Shown: piece after piece, positions 5,617-7,030 of the stretch | Layout: each line of letters begins with the position of its first letter | Position numbering within the stretch: position 1 is the stretch's first letter | Assembly (NCBI GenBank): GCA_964559295.1 | Contig: CAZLGO010000081.1 | Span: 1-7,030, forward strand | Reading direction: 5' to 3' | DNA length: 7,030 nt | Source of the DNA: CAZLGO01 sp964559295 | Lineage (GTDB): Archaea; Methanobacteriota; Methanobacteria; Methanobacteriales; Methanobacteriaceae | Notes under the pieces: generated by a model | Database searches by the model: none | Told to the model about the DNA's origin: nothing | The model's input: only the letters and a program-made list of their open reading frames with translations | Made by a program: the position numbers and the translations under genes

Positions 5617-6190
5617 TTAAGCTCTGTAGAAACCCTCTGCACTTTCTAAGATAAATGCTTTAAAATGTCTATACATGTTGTAACAAAATTCCTCAACTTG
5701 CTCTCTTTTTTCCTCAACCTATCGGTTCTGCTGTGATTGTTATCTCCAAACACTCTTTTCTCCATCGAGATAAAGGCCTCAAATAAACTTTTTTTGGGAT
5801 ATTTGCCCTCATCAAACTCTTCAAGCATCAAAAATCTGTATTTGAACTTTTAGGAAAAGTTCACAAAAATTTTAAAAGCTTGTTCGCATGCCTTGATGAA
5901 TGAGCTGATCCATCAATTGCTATCCAGGCCCCTTATATCAAACAATTCAACTGTTTGATTCAAAAATCTTCAAAGAACCCTGAGCCAAATCTCTGGAAGA
6001 ACTTTTGCAGAGTTGTGAAGTGAGGTATCTTCTTAAGGCCAAGTATCTCTTTATCTTAAGTGTTAAATCAACGAGTTGAACAAACTTTACTTTTAAACGT
6101 TCTTTTAGATATAGGGCTATATATGAAGTTTATCAAGACTTTAATTGCTGGAAGGTTCATACCAGCTTATTCAAGTAAATTCTCAAACAT
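5617..6190 (-). pseudogene. Decayed IS5-like DDE transposase, several frameshifts and an internal deletion
   Basis: Reading the minus strand and switching frames gives a clear transposase outline. From 6120: ALYLKERLKVKFVQLVDLTL. Then, after a shift near 6043: GLKKIPHFTTLQKFFQRFGS. After another shift near 5963: LNQTVEL, and in about 5914-5880 WIAIDGSAHSSRHANKLL, with the first catalytic Asp in IAIDGS. The C-terminal piece (5831-5646) holds MLEEFDEGKYPKKSLFEAFI followed by SMEKRVFGDNN, with a glutamate at the expected third catalytic place. A last shift yields CYNMYRHFKAF and a stop at 5617-5619. The region between the first Asp and the C-terminal block is far too short, so the part with the second catalytic Asp is deleted. 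The start (MFENLLE at about 6190) is approximate. The family (IS5/DDE_Tnp_1 type) is by pattern recognition. No inverted repeats were found at the ends. The element cannot move by itself. Confidence 0.8.
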
Positions 6191-6284
6191 TATACAGATA
6201 AAACATTAAAAAAAGCTTTTGTATTTCGTGGGAAGCTATGAGTGATGAACAGATAAGGAATGTTTTTATAACAATTTTTGGGAT

Positions 6285-6527
6285 TTAGCCCCATCCGTTT
6301 TCTTTAAGCTTATTTATCGTTTCGATGATATGTTCTTCTGTAAAATCTCCAAATGATAGGTATGCTATGACAGATTCTGAATTTATCTTCACGTATTTGA
6401 ATCCAAACCCGTCAAGCTCCCTTTTAGTTTCTTTAAGTTCTTTTGGTGTCATCTTAGTAGCCATAACCTCCAATACAGGGCAACATTCACCTTTCATCCT
6501 ATTAAAGCCTAATATCTTTTTTTCCAT
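6285..6527 (-). CDS. Small protein of unknown function with a Cys-Cys-Pro motif
   Basis: I do not recognise this 80-residue protein. It is charged and soluble, with no signal peptide or membrane segment. Visible features are ECCPVLEV (14-21, Cys15 and Cys16), a likely helix (MTPKELKETKRELDGF), a likely strand pair (FKYVKINSESVIAYLSF) and a C-terminal helix (FTEEHIIETINKLKENG). A small alpha/beta fold of the ferredoxin-like kind is possible. The reading is favoured over the antisense frame (6325-6540), which has a low-complexity hydrophobic composition. ATG 6527 lies just downstream of a TATA-like box. ATG 6497 (Met11) is an alternative start. It lies immediately upstream, on the same strand, of the transposase remnant. 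Confidence 0.7.
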   Translation of the reverse strand: MEKKILGFNRMKGECCPVLEVMATKMTPKELKETKRELDGFGFKYVKINSESVIAYLSFGDFTEEHIIETINKLKENGWG

Positions 6528-6544
6528 AATATCCCTTTAAGTTT

Positions 6545-6554
6545 GCATTTAAAC
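6545..6554 (-). promoter_or_regulatory. TATA-like element before the small CCP protein
   Basis: On the minus strand GTTTAAATGC is centred about 23 bases before ATG 6527, which would give a leaderless transcript. The bases before it (ACGCGG) do not resemble an A-rich BRE, so this is a weak match. The rest of 6555-6730 is AT-rich, with a T-rich stretch at 6600-6660 on the plus strand, and holds no supportable gene. Confidence 0.35.
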
Positions 6555-6730
6555 CCGCGTAATGGGCCTAGCTGACCTGACTTTTTCATTATTGGTTAAC
6601 ATTTTACTTAATATTTTGTATGTATGTTCTTTCATTATTTATTTTTTGATCTTTTATTATTCAGAGAAGAATTTAAGAATACAAAGTTTAAAATTTTGCT
6701 AAGGAACTTAAATGTCATCTAACGCTTTAT

Positions 6731-6753
6731 CACAAAGAAACAAAAATAAAAAA
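6731..6753 (-). terminator. T-rich terminator after the CWB2 gene
   Basis: Directly after the stop codon the minus strand reads TTTTTTATTTTTGTTTCTTT, a strong run of T tracts typical of archaeal termination. It separates the surface-protein gene from the small CCP gene further along. Confidence 0.55.
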
Positions 6754-7030
6754 TCAGCCCAAAATCTGTCCAATTTCTGCTTCTACCTGGCTTGAAACCG
6801 CCGGTTCTCCTCCAAGTATCCATACATCTGTAAAGGCTCCCTCTCTTGCTGCAAGGTAGTTTTTAACGCTCTGTGGAACCTGATCTTTCCTAACAAGAAG
6901 TATAATCGCATCTTGCTTGATTGCAAATGCTCCACCTGCTAAGGCATCTGGGAAGTTCTCACCTGTTGCGATGATGAGTTTGCTGGAGCTCATTTTCTCT
7001 GCTATCTTAACAGCAGTTTCGTATCTATCT
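6754..7030 (-). CDS. C-terminal end of a protein with a cell-wall-binding repeat 2 (CWB2) domain; 5' part beyond the window
   Basis: The frame is open to the window edge, and 91 residues are visible. They start DRYETAVKIAEK and continue LIIATGENFPDALAGGAFAI, then ILLVRKDQVPQSVKNYLA and VWILGGEPAVSSQVEAEI. This is the signature order of the CWB2 repeat: G/A-D-R-Y-x-T-A, then ATG-x-x-F-P-D-A-L-A-G, then ILLV, then ILGG-x-x-AVS. Such repeats usually occur in two or three tandem copies and attach bacterial surface proteins to wall polymers; archaea also carry them on likely exported proteins. The protein ends about ten residues after the ILGG motif, so the repeat array forms the C-terminus. Met at 6993 is internal, not a start, because the conserved DRYETA lies before it. 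The coding sequence looks somewhat richer in G and C than its neighbours (impression, not measured). Confidence 0.88.
   Translation of the reverse strand, partial: DRYETAVKIAEKMSSSKLIIATGENFPDALAGGAFAIKQDAIILLVRKDQVPQSVKNYLAAREGAFTDVWILGGEPAVSSQVEAEIGQILG

Noticed and set aside
5551..6285. Possible terminal repeats of the insertion sequence (TTTTGGG near 5562 and TTTTTGGG near 6276)
   Set aside because: The two are in direct orientation, short and imperfect, and do not form the inverted pair expected at element ends.
6325..6540. 71-codon + strand frame
   Set aside because: It is antisense to the 80-residue CCP protein and is rich in Ser/Leu/Phe as expected of a shadow frame.
6712..6795. 27-codon + strand frame starting MSSNALSQRN
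   Set aside because: It runs antisense into the conserved CWB2 coding region and has no family resemblance, despite a TATA-like sequence upstream.

Overview
The window comes from an AT-rich archaeon. The main evidence is a full-length transcription initiation factor B gene (TFB, the archaeal TFIIB), a lipoprotein with a methanogen-style lipobox (VVVSGCIG), and TATA/BRE-like promoters placed 20-40 bases before several start codons. A euryarchaeal lineage is likely, but nothing here fixes the genus.

Left part (1-3740, + strand). A non-coding stretch of about 400 bases holds a strong-looking promoter (75-92). It is followed by a MoxR/CoxD-type AAA+ ATPase (420-1265) and, five bases later, a CoxE-type von Willebrand factor A (VWA) protein (1271-2485). 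A second, paralogous CoxE-type VWA gene follows in tandem (2578-3740), but a one-base frameshift near 3363 breaks it. MoxR ATPases and CoxE-type VWA proteins are known to work as pairs in cofactor insertion or complex assembly. No client enzyme is visible in the window, so the target is unknown. The tandem VWA pair is the most unusual part of the window.

Middle (3741-5560). Convergent to the VWA genes lies a small predicted lipoprotein carrying four CxxCxGxG-type motifs, like the zinc-binding centre of DnaJ but without a J domain. A divergent intergenic region of about 310 bases separates it from TFB. That region holds short peptide-like fragments and a 16-base sequence repeated from the region upstream of moxR. 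TFB (4576-5526) has its own promoter and a T-rich terminator.

Right part (5561-7030, - strand). A heavily decayed DDE transposase remnant (about 5617-6190) has several frameshifts and an internal deletion. It is followed by an unrecognised 80-residue protein (6285-6527). At the window edge is the C-terminal end of a protein with a cell-wall-binding repeat 2 (CWB2) domain (6754 to beyond 7030), possibly a cell-surface protein.

Overall the region looks like a house-keeping gene (TFB) set among accessory genes: a duplicated chaperone-like ATPase/VWA module, surface proteins and mobile-element debris. I see no CRISPR array, tRNA or rRNA.
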